Below the pieces are notes generated by a model. It saw only the letters and a program-made list of their open reading frames with translations. It had not been told where the DNA came from and ran no database searches. From the NCBI GenBank assembly GCA_038030265.1, contig CM075941.1, positions 2,418,001 through 2,482,000 of the forward strand: a stretch of DNA of 64,000 nt. Reading direction: 5' to 3'. This DNA comes from Corythucha ciliata. Lineage: Eukaryota > Arthropoda > Insecta > Hemiptera > Tingidae. A program made the position numbers and the translations under genes. Positions 52,548 through 64,000 of the stretch are shown in pieces (position 1 is the first letter of the stretch; the number at the start of each line of letters is the position of its first letter).

Positions 52548-52730
52548 TTAGCTGGAGTCTGAAGCTGGAAAAACTGATAAACGCTTGGCAATCTCTTTCA
52601 GATACACATCCTTCCATTTCCTAAAAAAATCCTGAAGATTCCACGTCGGGTGTTGGCACTGCACGATCTCAAATTTGGATTTGAGGGCCCTTTTGTTCGA
52701 TTTGGTGAAATATCTCTGAGACCATCGGTG
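52548..52730 (-). CDS. Unrecognised exon-like frame
   Basis: The minus frame with SLHRWSQRYFTKSNKRALKS and WNLQDFFRKWKDVYLKEIAK ends at a stop at 52548. Its composition is protein-like and amphipathic, but no family, start or partner exon is evident. It may be a last exon or a transposon fragment. Confidence 0.2.
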   Translation of the reverse strand, partial: HRWSQRYFTKSNKRALKSKFEIVQCQHPTWNLQDFFRKWKDVYLKEIAKRLSVFPASDSS

Positions 52731-52941
52731 TAGGCTAATCATGGGCGTAGACAGCGGTGGGCAGTTGCCCTCCCCTAGAATCAAAAGCGCAGATTTCGTG
52801 GGGCAGGTGCCCACCCCCAAATTCCATCAAGAAGTTAAAACTTAACACTTTTTTAATTATTAAAACTTTCCCAGGAATTGCTCAGCATCAGAACCAATTA
52901 CTCGAATTTCGCCTACTAATGCATACACCAATGCATACACC

Positions 52942-52950
52942 AATTTCGCT

Positions 52951-52992
<42 letters not shown>
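52942..52992. repeat. Long poly(T) tract
   Basis: About 40 uninterrupted T bases, ending before a frame of no recognised kind. It may be the tail of a retroposed sequence on the minus strand. An A run of over 20 lies at about 53195-53215. Confidence 0.8.
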
Positions 52993-52994
<2 letters not shown>

Positions 52995-53419
52995 AAAACC
53001 AAATTGCACATTACAATCTCTGCCTCACTAAGCAACCAGTATCACTGATTTCGACCACTAAGACATCACTTTTTATTGACATTTCTTCCTCAAATGTCTT
53101 GTATTTCGATCCATAAAACCAATTTTGCGGGTTTTTCTCACATAAAAAAAAACAACACATTTTCGCTTATTAATGCTGATTAATGTTTTTTGAAAAAAAA
53201 AAAAAAAAAAAAAAGTTCTCTGACGATGCCTTCAGCAAAATAAGGCGAAAGCTCAGGAAACGAAGAAGTAGAAGAAGAAAAAAGCCAAAACCCTAAAAAC
53301 ATATTATCATTAATCAAGTTGTATGGCTTAAAAACTGGTAATATTAATAACCTATTTTCTTCATTTTAGCCGTTAAAATGTCTCAAAAAACCGTGAAATA
53401 ACGCATTTTTATTTATTAT

Positions 53420-54395
53420 TTCAATTGCGGCCATCACTGGGCATAGCCTAATCGCGAATTGGTGCGTTCGATCTGTCAACTTCAGCCGCAAAAGAACAGT
53501 TTTTCCTCAATTTAACCTGTCTATGAACGCAATTTCTCAATTTTAGCCACGACAATTCCATCAATCAACAACAAACGGTGACAATTTTGCCAATTCGTTT
53601 TCCCTCAATTATAGCAGCAAATTAGTGCTTTTCCCCAATTCTGCCTTGAGCAATTTTTTCCCCCTTCAAATTGTAGCAGTGAAAAGGTCCACATAACCCG
53701 CATGTGAGCGAATTTAATTTATTTTGACTTGGAAGTTGCATCGCGAAACCAATTTCACCTGCGAACGAACAATTTTCCTTAATTTAAGCCGTGAATATAA
53801 GCACTTTTTCAAAAATGTACGCGCTCTTTCTCGATTGTACCCGCAAACTTGCCATATATATGTATAAAAACGGTAAATTAGCACTTTTTCGCAATGTTTA
53901 CCGAGATGTTTGTTTGAGAAACCACGATCTGGCGCCTTCTTACAATTTTACCTGCGTGAATAAGCACCATTTCTCAATTTTAGCCGTAAATTGGCGTTTT
54001 CCCCCAATTTTAGCCGCAAGTGAGTGATTTTTCTCAATTCTACATTGAACGGGCAATTTATTTCGTCAATTTTAGCTGTGTAAAGAGCTCTATAACCCGT
54101 GAGTTAGCGCATTTTCTTTATTTCGTGGCGGACTTTGCATCGTGGAAACTGCAAATTGCTATGTTTTCTCAATTTCAACCGCGAATAATGACATTTATTT
54201 CTCACGTTTAACGTGAATCAGCGCTATTACTCAGTGGGTGTTTTTCCTCAGTCTTAGCCGCAAAATGTCCTTTTCTGGAATTCATCCGCTAACACTTTTT
54301 CTCAAGACGTGCCCCCCCCCCCCCGCGGCCAACTGTGGACCCGTGTCTAGCTGGCTGCCACCCCTTGATCACGGGCTGGCTACGCTCCTGAGACT
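53420..54395 (-). repeat. Tiled repeat block, inverted copy of 12153-13260
   Basis: Read on the minus strand it ends near 54395 with CAGGAGCGTAGCCAGCCC, the counterpart of CAGGGGCGTAGTCAGCC at 12153. It then follows the same tile order, including GTGATCAAGGGGTGG and the ACAACAAACGGTG / CACCGTTTGTTG tile. It contains a poly(C) run at about 54312-54324. Confidence 0.65.
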
Positions 54396-57040
54396 AATCG
54401 TTCTTTTGTTCTTTTAGGCTTAGTTTGATGAACACGAAAAAAGCCACAAGTTCCCATTCGCGTTTTTCTTCGATCGCATGGAGTAGCGGAAGCCACGTGA
54501 ACAACTATGCCAAATTTAATAGGTATGCCTAAATTTTTCGATGACGTACCGGTTTTGTCGAAATCAAGGATACGTATTCAAAAATGGCAGAGGGGGATTA
54601 TAAACGCACCCATCTGAAGAACGTTTAGCCAAAATGGACGCCTTGCGTTATGAACTTATCTCACAAAATGTCTGTGGATTGTTTAGGGAATATATAAAGA
54701 ACAATGTTTCACGCAACTTCCAATGATAAGGCTTATGAAAATTTCTTCCGTTGGACGCGAGCGTTTCATAATAATAAAAAAAGTGTGCTCTTTCAGGGTT
54801 TGTCACCTAAATTACCCTAAAATTGTGACGAATGTGCCTGCTGAAGTAGAGGAGACGTACCTAATTGCTCCCTGTATGGAGGTGACAAAGTGAATTGGGT
54901 AAATCGGCCTTCAAAGAGAGCAGCAACATGGCCTCTTTTCCCCCTAGAAGCTGCTGCTCATCAACACCTGTTACGCACCTTGCAGGTCCCAAGTGCTATA
55001 CTTCATGAGTGCTAATATGTCGTTTATTTTCACTATTGCTACTGCTTTCTTTGGTTAAGAATCTACTCTACATCACTAGCATGGTGTTAATTGGCAGTAG
55101 TTAGAGTTTTTAGATAAAATTCGGATTCAGCACACCAGTTAACACGGATAGAAACGGACAGAAATACATACAGGTATACAATCTCGTTTGAAAATGAAAT
55201 GGAAAACTAATGTGAACTACATCAATTTCGACTTTGGATGCATACCACACTGAAAAAAAGCTTGAAATCCGAGGTTTTTGCAGTTTTTTCTATTTATAGG
55301 CTGCAGCGTCTCTTGTTAGGGTTTGAGGGTTTGAATTTCCGATTAAGGACTTCTAAAAACATAATAAATGAGCGGAAACCATGTTTTAAAACCTTTTACA
55401 AGCGATGGCGTGGTGAAAATGCCCCAAAAACACGATAGTTAAAAATCCACTCAAATTTCGCCTTGTTGCCGGGGTTGTAACGTTGGGCAGAGTTAAAAAT
55501 CAGACTCAGCACACCTAAAAACATTAAAATCAATCATCAAACTTTGTCCCGGAGTTTTTTCCTGTAACTACCCCGTTTGGAAACTTGCTTCCTTGACTAC
55601 AAACTACATCCCAGAGTTTAATATTTTTGGAAGCAGAAACGGCGCTCTGTGATTCTGCCTGATGTGAAAATCCCAGAAGTCAGAAACGCGTCAGGTTTGA
55701 GGGTATGACATTGTTTGACGACTTTATGACAAGGTGAGGCTAGAAAATTGGCATTGCAGGAAGGGGTAGCCTTACTTTTATGAGAGAATTGACAAAAAGC
55801 TTCTTAACCACCGCTTGTCCTCAGCTAATCGTCATGATATTCTCTTTATCATTCTTTAAAAATCAACTTTCCTGAAATCCTGGAGGAGGGAGTAGTTCCC
55901 CCATTACCCCCCCCCCCCCACCAATATTTGATCAGCCCCAGCGACGAGTTCTTCGAACGCTAAAAATCAATTGGTTCGTGTGGGGGTTAATCAGTATTAA
56001 ACTTATTTTATTCTTATTCTGCGAGTTCTATTTTTTAGGCAAAAAACAAAAAATGAAACAACTCCCGAAGACGGTAGATTGTTTCGCCGGCCTAGCCCGG
56101 AAAACGATCCTCACGTATTTTTCAGCCCACAAAACTCAAAAGACGTGAAAGGAAAAAAAAAAAAAAAAAAAAAAAACATACTTTCTGTAACCTTGAGGGA
56201 GTTGTTGGACAAGTAGGGTAGATTGTATAGAATCCACCTTTTCAAACTAGCCGCAGCACAGCGCCACGAGGTGGAATCCTCATTTCAACGAAAATAAAAT
56301 TGCTATTAATTAGGAATAAGTTCTTAAAACAATACGAAAGTGTTGATGAATACGTTTTAAAAAATTGTGACTGTATTCTCAACCTATTTCCTCAAATATT
56401 TACGGAGAGAATAAACATTTTTATCGAGGCCACGATTTTTAAAAAATGAAATTTGAAAAAAGTGAATCCATAGTGACAATTTGGCAACCTCAAAGATTCG
56501 CGAAAAAATAAAAAAAAAAGTATATTGCATTTTTGTTCAAGAAAACGTGTACCGAAGCTTTCGTTGCGGGGGGAACCCACCCTCAGAATTTTTTTTTCCA
56601 AAAAGTGAATCCATACTGACAATTTAATTGGTTAGAAATAGCTATGTGCCAATTTTCATGAAATATCTCGGTTTCACCACAAAGAAATCGTGTACCGAAG
56701 TTGAGGAAGCACCGTCAACAGCCTTAAATTACACTACCTTAACTGCGTAGTAAACAGGCCAGTTGAGGGGGTATAATTATAGAAAATTTGTCAATTCAGA
56801 GAAAATTGAGAAAATGACGGGCCGCGGTTTGCTGAGGAAATGTTTTGGCCAATTAGGACAAAGCGGTAAATTACGGCAAAAATTGAGCTAATTCGCGGCT
56901 AAAATGGAAACAAATAGCTGATTCACTGATGCAATTGGGAAAAATCGCTGAAGTGTAGGAAAAATGCTAATTTGTGGTTAAAATGGAAAAAAAACGCCAT
57001 ATCGCGGTTTTATTCTGAACAGTGAATTTATAGGAGCGCC
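54396..57040. other. Gene-poor stretch with dispersed repeats
   Basis: 55130-55600 shares ATTCAGCACACC-type and CCCGGAGTTTTTTCCTG sequence with 26215-26300. An A run lies at about 56152-56176 and a C run at 55905-55920. Inverted AAAATTGAGAAAATG tiles occupy about 56780-57010. No exon could be supported. Confidence 0.45.
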
Positions 57041-57430
57041 GGTGAAAGATTCGCCCACCGCAAATTCGCAGCCCTGCAAAATTGGTTTACGGCACGCCAA
57101 ATTCACGAAATTCATTCTCAGAAAGTGTGAAACCGGCGAATTGTTTTTTAAAAAAAGACACCTGCAAACGCAAAATTTGGTTATTGAATTTAGCCAAAAT
57201 CACGAAATTGGGTTCTTTGAGCGTCATCAAATCCGTGATTTTATTGAACATGTAAAGTGTCTAACCAGCGGATCTTGCATTTTTGCAATTAAGTCAAAAC
57301 CCGGTCGTGGGATTCACTCCTGTGACATTGGCTAATTGTTGAGTGAGGAAAACCTTCGAAATTCGTTCTGCAGGCTCAGCGGAGCATTATAAATAATCCA
57401 CTATGAACGCGTCTGTAAGCGTTCAGGTCG

Positions 57431-57609
57431 GTCGTCCACTGGAAGCGTTTTCGAGGGGCACTACAACGAGCGTACATCCCAAAGCCTCAAATTGAATGTG
57501 ACATCGTCCACTGCAGGCTTAGCAGCAGTGAATTCAATTTATGTCTTTTTGTATGTACGTTCGATGTCGCTCGTTGTAGCGCCGCTCGAAAACGCTTCCA
57601 GTGGACGAC
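57431..57609. mobile_element. MITE, ~179 bp, 42-bp imperfect terminal inverted repeats
   Basis: The left arm GTCGTCCACTGGAAGCGTTT... at 57431-57472 is mirrored by ...AAACGCTTCCAGTGGACGAC at 57568-57609. It lies about 240 bp downstream of PTRH2 coding sequence. A target duplication was not certain. Confidence 0.75.
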
Positions 57610-57851
57610 AGGCCTCAAACATGATTTGACGTGTTTCGCAACCGATTAGGTACCACACCGTTTTACACGTTAAACGTGGAAAAAAATACGCCAGTTATTC
57701 ACTCTGAATGCAGCAAATCGTTTTAATGCAAAAAAAAAACAATTCCACTGCGCTGAACCACATGGTGGTTCTCAGATTTCTCAACTCGTCTTCACAAAAA
57801 ATGTCACTTGGGACTGGCATCTCTCAAATTTTAGGAAATTGTCAAGTTTTT

Positions 57852-58444
57852 TTACAATAGTTTGAGGTGTCCAGTTACTTTGTCGATCAAATGAATTGGT
57901 GCGGGCCCTATGCCAAGCACAGTGGCTGTCCCGGAGGCGACCTGTGTTCGCCCGGCGTCGTGAATTACCTGCGAAGTGACAAAAGATAAGAATAATAGTG
58001 ATCACTAGTGCCAATTTAAGGTCTCGTCCGTCCACTCACTTTTGCCACAAGATCAAGAGTTTCGGCGTGTTCCTTCAAACCGTACAATTCTTCTTCGCAC
58101 GAGTCGCCCGCTTTTAATTTAAGAACGATCTTCGGTTGACCGGCATACTCCCAAGCCGATAAAAGGTCGGGACACTTTTTTGCGGCCTTTTTGTAGCAGC
58201 CGACGGCGGCGTGGGCCGACTGTGCGGCAATCTTGCCGGCACCCATGGAAAGGTCACTTCGGACGACGACTACCATTTTTGTGTTTTCGTTGGACCGTCT
58301 GGAAGAGGAGGCGACGACTTCTGCGGCTTGACTGCTCACATTTGGAAGAATTCGAGAGATGATACGGCAAGTAATGAAGCCGGTGAATATTCCAACGGCG
58401 AACCCGGTTAGTACAGGTACCGATAAGTGAGTTATGTAGGACAT
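57852..58444 (-). CDS. PTRH2: Peptidyl-tRNA hydrolase 2, mitochondrial (two exons, 173 residues)
   Basis: Releases tRNA from peptidyl-tRNA dropped by stalled ribosomes; in animals the protein is anchored in mitochondria and also linked to anoikis signalling. Exon 1 (58040-58444) encodes 135 residues. An N-terminal membrane segment at about residues 8-32 ([15 protein letters not shown]) and a Ser/Arg linker precede the Pth2 fold, which begins [20 protein letters not shown] and continues [14 protein letters not shown] splicing through a 71-nt intron leads in phase to exon 2 (57852-57968), with [20 protein letters not shown] and a LKLL C-terminus. The length agrees with vertebrate PTRH2 (179). 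All conserved blocks are present, so it is likely functional. It is the only ordinary housekeeping gene in the window. Confidence 0.96.
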
Positions 58445-59650
58445 AATTTAAAAATATGAAAGATTTCCTTAGGTACAACAAAAACAAATAGAAGCAAGAA
58501 GGATAAACCAACAAACTGACACAACCGCGTGTGGCTGTTATCTTCACGACAATGATAACGAAGCTCAATGAAAGAGCGCGAGATTTTTCTAAACGGCCGG
58601 CCTACAAGTTTAGGCGTAGAGCTCTTGAACCGCTCCAATAAGAATTAAACAATTACTGTGAATTAATGCACAGGATCTTTTCTGAAAAATCTTTCTTTTC
58701 ACAAGAGAATTCGAACCGGATTCTAAACAGATTTGAGGCCACAAAAACTTGGTTTTTTGAAAGAATGAATAAATGTACGAAATTGAGGTTTGAAACAGCG
58801 AAAATCCGTGAAATTTTAGTGTGAAAATGAGCTATTCCTTAAAAGCTTGAATTAGAGCCAAATAAATTACGAAAATTTTAACTTGAATTAGTCAAATTCA
58901 TGAATCTTGGTTTTTGAAGGAAAAATTCGTTTCCGAAGTAGCCAAACCCGCAAAACTGATTTCATTTAGAGCTAATATTTAAGCCACGTAAATTTGGTTT
59001 TGGTAAACTAAAATAAATTTGGTTTTTCGGAAAAATCAATTTTAATTTTTTTTAAGCGTGAAAAATCGCATGTTTCAAGCTTTTGTCGTTCAATCTTTCG
59101 CGTTTTCCTCAATGTTAGCTGCAGATTAGCGTAAATATAAAGTAGAAAATTAGCCGCGCTAATAAATTAGTGATTTTTTAATTTTTTTGGCCGCTTTGTT
59201 TTTTAGATTTTAGCCCCACGTGAGCAATTTTGTTTCACTTTCCGCTTTGGATTAGCGCGCTGTTTTTCAGTTTAAGCCTCGAGTTCATTCAGAAGGTATA
59301 CGGTTTTGCGTTAGTTCTTGAACTAAGCCGCGAATTAAATATTTTCCTCATTTTTTTTTCCGTGAATTAGCGATTTTTCTCCATTTCAGGTGTGAAATAG
59401 AGTTTTATTCAGATTTTGCAGTGAATTAGCTCAGAGGCGTGGGTAGGAATTTGTCCTGAGGGGGGGGGGGGATCAGATTGAAATCTCATAAGGGTGAGGG
59501 AAGGGGGTTAATTTCACATTTTAGTCATCATTCCCTCCCAGCCAGCACACTCTTGAATCTGGACATCTTGGTGGCCTCATATCATAGCCTCAATCTCTCA
59601 GTTAGGGGCGATTTTTGGACTCTACCCGCCAATTAGCGCATTTTTGGCCG
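58445..59650. other. PTRH2 upstream flank, then tiled and hAT-like repeats
   Basis: No gene seen. From about 59040 degenerate AATTTTAGCC tiles appear. Near 59433 CAGAGGCGTGGGTAGGAATT with a following G run and GATCAGATT matches a minus-strand segment at about 30960-31000, so a shared transposon end is likely. Confidence 0.4.
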
Positions 59651-60510
59651 GTAAATTGTCTATTTCGTGATGAAATTTACAATTTTATGAGGAAATCGTG
59701 AATTTTATAGGCGAATTGTCAATTTTATGAGGAAATAATCAATTTTAAAGGAAAATCGTCAATTGTATGAGAAAAATTGTCAATTCTATAAGGAAATTGT
59801 CAATTTTACGAGGGAATTGCCACTTTTATGAGGAAATTGTCAATTTTCGAGGAAATAATCAATTTTATAGAGAAATTGTCAATTTTATGAGGAAATTGGC
59901 AGTTTTAAGAGGTACTGGCCACTTTTAAGCAGAAATTGTTACTTTTATGATGAAATTGTAAATTTTTTGACGAAATAATAAATTGTATGGAAAAATTGTC
60001 TATTTTATAAGGAAATTGACAATTTTATAGGGATATCGTCAATTTTATGAGGAAATGGTCAATTTTATGAAGAAATTGTCAATTTTAAGAGGAAATTGTC
60101 ACTGTCATAAGGAAATTATCTATTTAACGAGGAAATAATAAATTTTATGGGTAAATTGTCTATTTCATGATGAAATTTACAATTTTATGAGGAAATCGTG
60201 AATTTTATTGGGGAATTGTCAATTTTATGAGGAAATAATCAATTTTAAAGTTAAATCGTCAATTGTATGAGAAAAATTGTCAATTCGATAAGGAAATTGT
60301 CAATTTTAAGAGGGAATTGCCACTTTTATGAGGAAATTGTCAATTTTCGAGGAAATAATCAATTTTATAGAGAAATTGTCAATTTTATGATGAAATTAAC
60401 AATTTTATAATGAAATCGTGAATTTTATTAGGGAATTGTCAATTTGATGAGGAAATTGTCAATTTTAAAAGAAAATTGTCAATTTTCGAGGAAATAAACC
60501 ATTTTATATT
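59651..60510 (+). repeat. 20-bp satellite with 500-bp higher-order period
   Basis: Tandem variants of AATTTTATGAGGAAATTGTC (20 bp). The variant order from 59651 recurs from 60151, for example GTAAATTGTCTATTTC then GAATTGCCACTTTTATGAGG. This gives a higher-order unit of exactly 500 bp (25 monomers). The array ends abruptly at the DNA transposon. Confidence 0.9.
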
Positions 60511-60672
60511 GGCCCCGCAAAGATTACGCGACCGCCCCTGGTGGCGCCTGAATGAACATTACTGGTTGCTGTTGTTACGGCATTGTTTATGGTTGTCTTC
60601 TGGTGGTTTTGTTTCAAGCAGTTTGAAGCTACACAAAACTTGTCTATTCTTTTTTTCTCGAAATTTATCGTT

Positions 60673-62766
60673 ATGCTGTCTGTAATTGACGCAATGAAAA
60701 TTAGCGCGGGATTCGTGAGACCCATGAGGGAAGGTGAAGAGGTCTTGCGAAGCAAATTAATTGTTTCGGTGGGCAAGAGAAGTGGCGAACAAAACGGTGT
60801 GATCCACGTCGAAGCTCTTGTCCTTCGAACGTCGGGGGTGAATTCTGACCTGCCTTACCATGTAGACCTTCGAATTGACGTCTCTAAGGAATTCGGGGAA
60901 AGAATATTGATTGATGATCAATCCATTAAATGTGAATGTCCAGCGGGCCTATCGGGAAAGTGCAAACACATCATTGCTGTGGCCCTTTACATTTCCAAGT
61001 AAATTAACGTTACCAACGCTGGGCTACATTTACACTTCTATTTTTTCAACTTGTGATGATTGACTCTCCGTTTAGCGTTGACGAGTCGGAGCTAGACGAT
61101 CTGAGTTGCACAGATGTAGAGCAACAATGGGGAGCTGCGCGGAGATCAGCTCTTGAAGAATATGAACCAAAGAGAGTGAGTGCCCTTTGCCATGCCGGTC
61201 AGCAAAAGGATGTCTATGTCTCGCACCTACCGGAAGTGACAAAAGCAATGGAGATGAAGTGGATAAAACGCTTGACAAGTTGTAAGCGTTTATAGTAGTA
61301 GTACTGGTGTAACTGTACCTTGGTGATGGTAAATTGTAGAGTTGGCGGTAAAACGTGTATTCAAAACATTGGCAGGAAAGTGATGATCATGTTAAGGGGG
61401 AGAGAAAAGTTGTACGGTCATCAAGGACTTTCACTCGCTATTCAAAAATTACGGAAGAATTTCACTGCACCTAAGCGCGAAAACATCGAATTTGATGCCC
61501 AAGTTGAAAATAATCGCCACTTTCAGAAAAACTTAAATGCCCTATGTTTGAAATGCAAGTGTGTGTGTGTAAGCTGCCGCTCCACAGAGTACTCTTTCCG
61601 GGGATAAATTAAGGTTTTAGGTAATTATCAACACAGCCGAGTTTTTCGCTACAGCAGCAGATGTACGCCCCCCCCCCACGTATTACCCCTCTTCAGCAAG
61701 TTTTCATCATCACCGTAAAACCACGGTTGGGCATGATATGCGTTTGCTGTATCGTTGGAACGGTGCTGTACTGATGAATACCACAATCCTCAATCAATTG
61801 TTGGAATCAGAAAAAGCCAAGGAAACATTATTTTCCCCTCTTTAACAGGTGCAATGCAGAGTGAATACTCTCTTTTCTTCAGCGGGATTCGTTCTGGAGC
61901 TGGTACAGCTCCACTTGAACAACAAGATGCCTCAATAACAGAAGAAAAAGCTATTTCTTGTCATAGGGTACTAACTTTTCGAAGCTGGAGAGCTCTGGGC
62001 CATCTTATGCACTTGACAAACGCAAAACTTGGGTCCCTTGCTCCTAACCTCTTGACATATTACATGGACAATGTGGCTGTCACTTTGGAGAAAAGTATTT
62101 CAATAGCCGTCTTGAAACAAGGCAGTGTTGAATGGATGAATCATCGAAAGATAAGATCGTTCGCATCGAAGGCTAGAAGTCAATTTACATACTTTTTAAA
62201 CCCAAAAGCCAACTGGGAAAAAAGGACTCAGACTTGTATCAGTCGACCTTTCGTGGAAACATGGACACACTCCGTTGGTTACAATGTGAACCGCTCGCAA
62301 GAGAGAAGTATTGCAGTGCATTTCATTGCTCAGTGGTTGAAATTTGGACTATTGTAAGACCAGAGTTGCCGTGGTTGTGCTCCAGTGCTGATGGGGTGGT
62401 TGTGGACGGTGGTGGTAATTTCTTGCGCTTGATAGAAATTAAAGCTTTGAAACTAGGAGAGCGTCTGAATGCAGCAAGAATGATTGAGATGAGGGCCGTT
62501 AAGACTCTGGATTTCTCTAAGGATGTGAGTGGAATAATGCGGAAAAAAATGACCATTATGCGCAGATGCAAATAGGCATGTTGTTATCAGGCTTTTCGGA
62601 GTGTGATTATGTTATTTATTCAAAATCTGGTAATGCCTTTGTCTGTAGCAGGATTGAATTTGACTTGGATTATGTTGTGGAAATGTGTGGTGTGCTTTTA
62701 AATGTTTATTTCGATGAATTTCTTCCAAGAATGGCTAAAGGTCATCAGGAGTCAACAGAAAATTAA
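60673..62766 (+). pseudogene. SWIM zinc finger plus YqaJ-type exonuclease gene, frameshifted
   Basis: Exon 1 (60673-60998) starts MLSVIDAMKISAGFVRPMRE and carries the SWIM motif CECPAGLSGKCKH near its end. A 77-nt intron joins in phase to exon 2 from 61076 (DDLSCTDVEQQWGAARRSAL, RVSALCHAGQ). After a poorly defined middle part, 61755-62230 contains WRALGHLMHLTNAKLGSLAP and KQGSVEWMNHRKIRSF. Then, after a frameshift, FRGNMDTLRWL and LPWLCSSADGVV...LIEIK show the nuclease Asp and E-x-K residues. A further shift gives HYAQMQIGMLLSGFSECDYV. Lambda-exonuclease-like function in transposition is inferred from the family. Multiple shifts make this copy dead. Confidence 0.75.
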
Positions 62767-63066
62767 AGAACCCCAATCGAGTTAACTTCATTCTGTAATA
62801 TCCTTATTATTAGTTATACCTACTAATATTTATGGGGCAAATGACCCAGAGCGATGACCTAAATAATAATACATAGTAATAATAATAATATTAAAAATAA
62901 TTATTTACTTTTCTTTTCATCATTAAGACAACGTGTTTTTCCAAGGATAAATTAAATAAAAAATTGAAAAACTTTTTTTATTACTCTGCACTATTTGTTT
63001 TTTTCAATCATTGTAACAGAAGATCAAACAAAAAAAAATCTTGAAAAAATTACTTAGACGGGAATG

Positions 63067-64000
63067 CTACTGCTGCAAGAACTTGTCAATCTTCATTATG
63101 GGGGGACCCAAATTCGTTAAACCACCAACAATGTCCAGAATGTATCCTGCCAGCGTCCACGGTATAGGGCCTCGGAGAAAACTGAATTCTCTCATCCGTT
63201 GGATCACCCTCTCAACATGTACTCGCGCGCGGGCAATGTTCGCATTTTCAATAGCGTCTGTGTGGCTTAGTTGCCTGTTTCCTTGGCTGTCTTCTTTTAA
63301 AAAGGGAGGCCGGTGTAGTTTTATGTTCCTCTGAAATGAAGAAGAAAAAAGATTAGACAGTTGTCAACATTTCAAGCAGGGAGCAGTTACTTGAGCACAC
63401 TCATTTTCAATTCAAAATCCCTTGTCAACCATAACAGCGTCACAAGGGTCTAATTTGTCCAAGATGCCACTGTCACTCACTACAATCTTGTCCGACGCGC
63501 GGCCTCCGAAAGCAGGGCTGATCTCCGTTATCAACCCCGATGGTGTAAGACCAACATTAAATTTGAAAGTGTGTTTTTTCTTATATTGAGAATAAGTCAA
63601 AATCCTACACTTCAAACATTTGCATGTCTCAGCTAGAGTCTCAGCGCAGTCTAGAATAATTCTTGTCCTCCTGAAGCTTGCAAAAGATACGGGCAAGTTG
63701 GCCCTGATAAGGTTTTGTTCCAGCCACGGGATCATCGTTTTCAGAACTCTTGCAAGGATGGGGCACATTATTTTTAAAATAGTTCGAACATGTCTGTCGA
63801 CTTATACCGAACAGCACTCCTATCGCACAAAATCGCATATTCATTTTTATTTTAACCATCGTCAGTATCACTCTATCTTTGAGACTGATCAATTTCTTGT
63901 TCGTTGAAGATTCGGGTGCTAAGTCAGAGACACATTCAACTAAACCTTCCAGAAGATCGATTGAATGAATTCCCGTAAATGTAAAAAGTTTGGAATCTGA
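63067..64000 (-). pseudogene. DDE transposase (HARBI1/DDE_Tnp_4-like), partial at window edge
   Basis: The frame is open from the window edge with FTFTGIHSIDLLEGLVECVS, then an HTH region (LISLKDRVILTMVKIK, GVLFGISRQTCSNYF). After a frameshift near 63775 it reads FRRTRIILDCAET (first catalytic Asp), TYSQYKKKHTFKFNVGLTPS, FGGRASDKIVVSDSGIL and DAVMVDKGF (second Asp region), then a nonsense TGA. It continues IENECAQ to a GTAACT donor at 63391. A 60-nt intron leads in phase to the last exon 63067-63330 with IARARVHVERVIQRMREFSF and LTNLGPPI. The third catalytic residue lies in HVERVI. One shift and one stop inactivate it. A THAP finger, if present, lies beyond the window. Confidence 0.8.

Larger units (their letters stand above)
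60511..64000. mobile_element. ISL2EU-like DNA transposon, right end outside the window
   Basis: A SWIM/YqaJ nuclease gene on the plus strand and a DDE transposase on the minus strand converge on an AT-rich gap at 62767-63066. This pairing is the hallmark I recall for the ISL2EU superfamily. The left boundary is inferred where the 20-bp satellite stops and GGCCCCGCAAAGATTACGCG begins. Terminal repeats cannot be tested because the right end lies beyond 64000. Frameshifts in both genes indicate an inactive copy. Confidence 0.65.

Noticed and set aside
57042..57335. 97-codon plus-strand frame upstream of the MITE
   Set aside because: It begins in repeat-like AAATTCACGAAATT sequence and lacks family resemblance or splice partners.

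Overview
The window reads as nuclear DNA from an animal, most likely an arthropod. This is inferred from short GT-AG introns (mostly 53-84 nt), Jockey/R1-type and BEL/Pao retroelements, and animal gene families. It is not bacterial: there are no operons, and the few real genes are split into many small exons inside a sea of broken mobile elements. I could not identify the species.

Three host genes can be assembled exon by exon, all on the minus strand. (1) A kinesin-9-like motor protein runs from 11096 down to 266. Its reading frame is largely intact, but the P-loop, switch I and switch II are all degenerate, so it may be a motor without normal ATPase activity. (2) A complete kainate/AMPA-type ionotropic glutamate receptor of 18 exons runs from 32402 to 23265, with signal peptide, ligand-binding domain, pore, M4 and cytoplasmic tail. 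(3) Peptidyl-tRNA hydrolase 2 (PTRH2) lies at 58444-57852 in two exons. A Myb/SANT-like exon (16837-17022) and a two-exon basic peptide (49991-49636) are possible further genes, or parts of transposons.

Layout. 0.3-11.1 kb: the kinesin gene, with a complete but dead 3.5-kb LTR element (2477-6015) exactly at one 3' splice site, a second gypsy fragment, a fold-back, and a 30-bp tandem array in a 4.4-kb intron. 11-23 kb: LINE ORF1 remnants in both orientations, a Harbinger-like end plus Myb exon, MITEs, a solo LTR, and a LINE ORF2 copy with 710 open codons flanked by 73-bp direct repeats. 23.3-32.4 kb: the glutamate receptor, whose sixth intron holds nested, oppositely oriented R1-like LINE fragments. 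33-42.7 kb: two kinds of degenerate ~30-bp tiled repeats, two more LINE fragments and a 368-bp fold-back with a 12-bp target duplication. 42.7-48.7 kb: two truncated BEL/Pao elements converging on each other. 49-57 kb: mostly non-coding, with fold-backs, a Penelope-like remnant and an inverted copy of the 12-13 kb repeat block. 57.8-58.4 kb: PTRH2. 59.65-60.5 kb: a 20-bp satellite with a 500-bp higher-order period. 60.5-64 kb: an ISL2EU-like DNA transposon pairing a SWIM/YqaJ nuclease gene with a convergent DDE transposase, running off the window edge.

The mobile elements are mostly decayed, and several can be ordered in time by nesting. The host exons remain open between them. Exon joins were derived by hand from splice consensus, phase continuity and family similarity. 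No alignment or RNA evidence was available.
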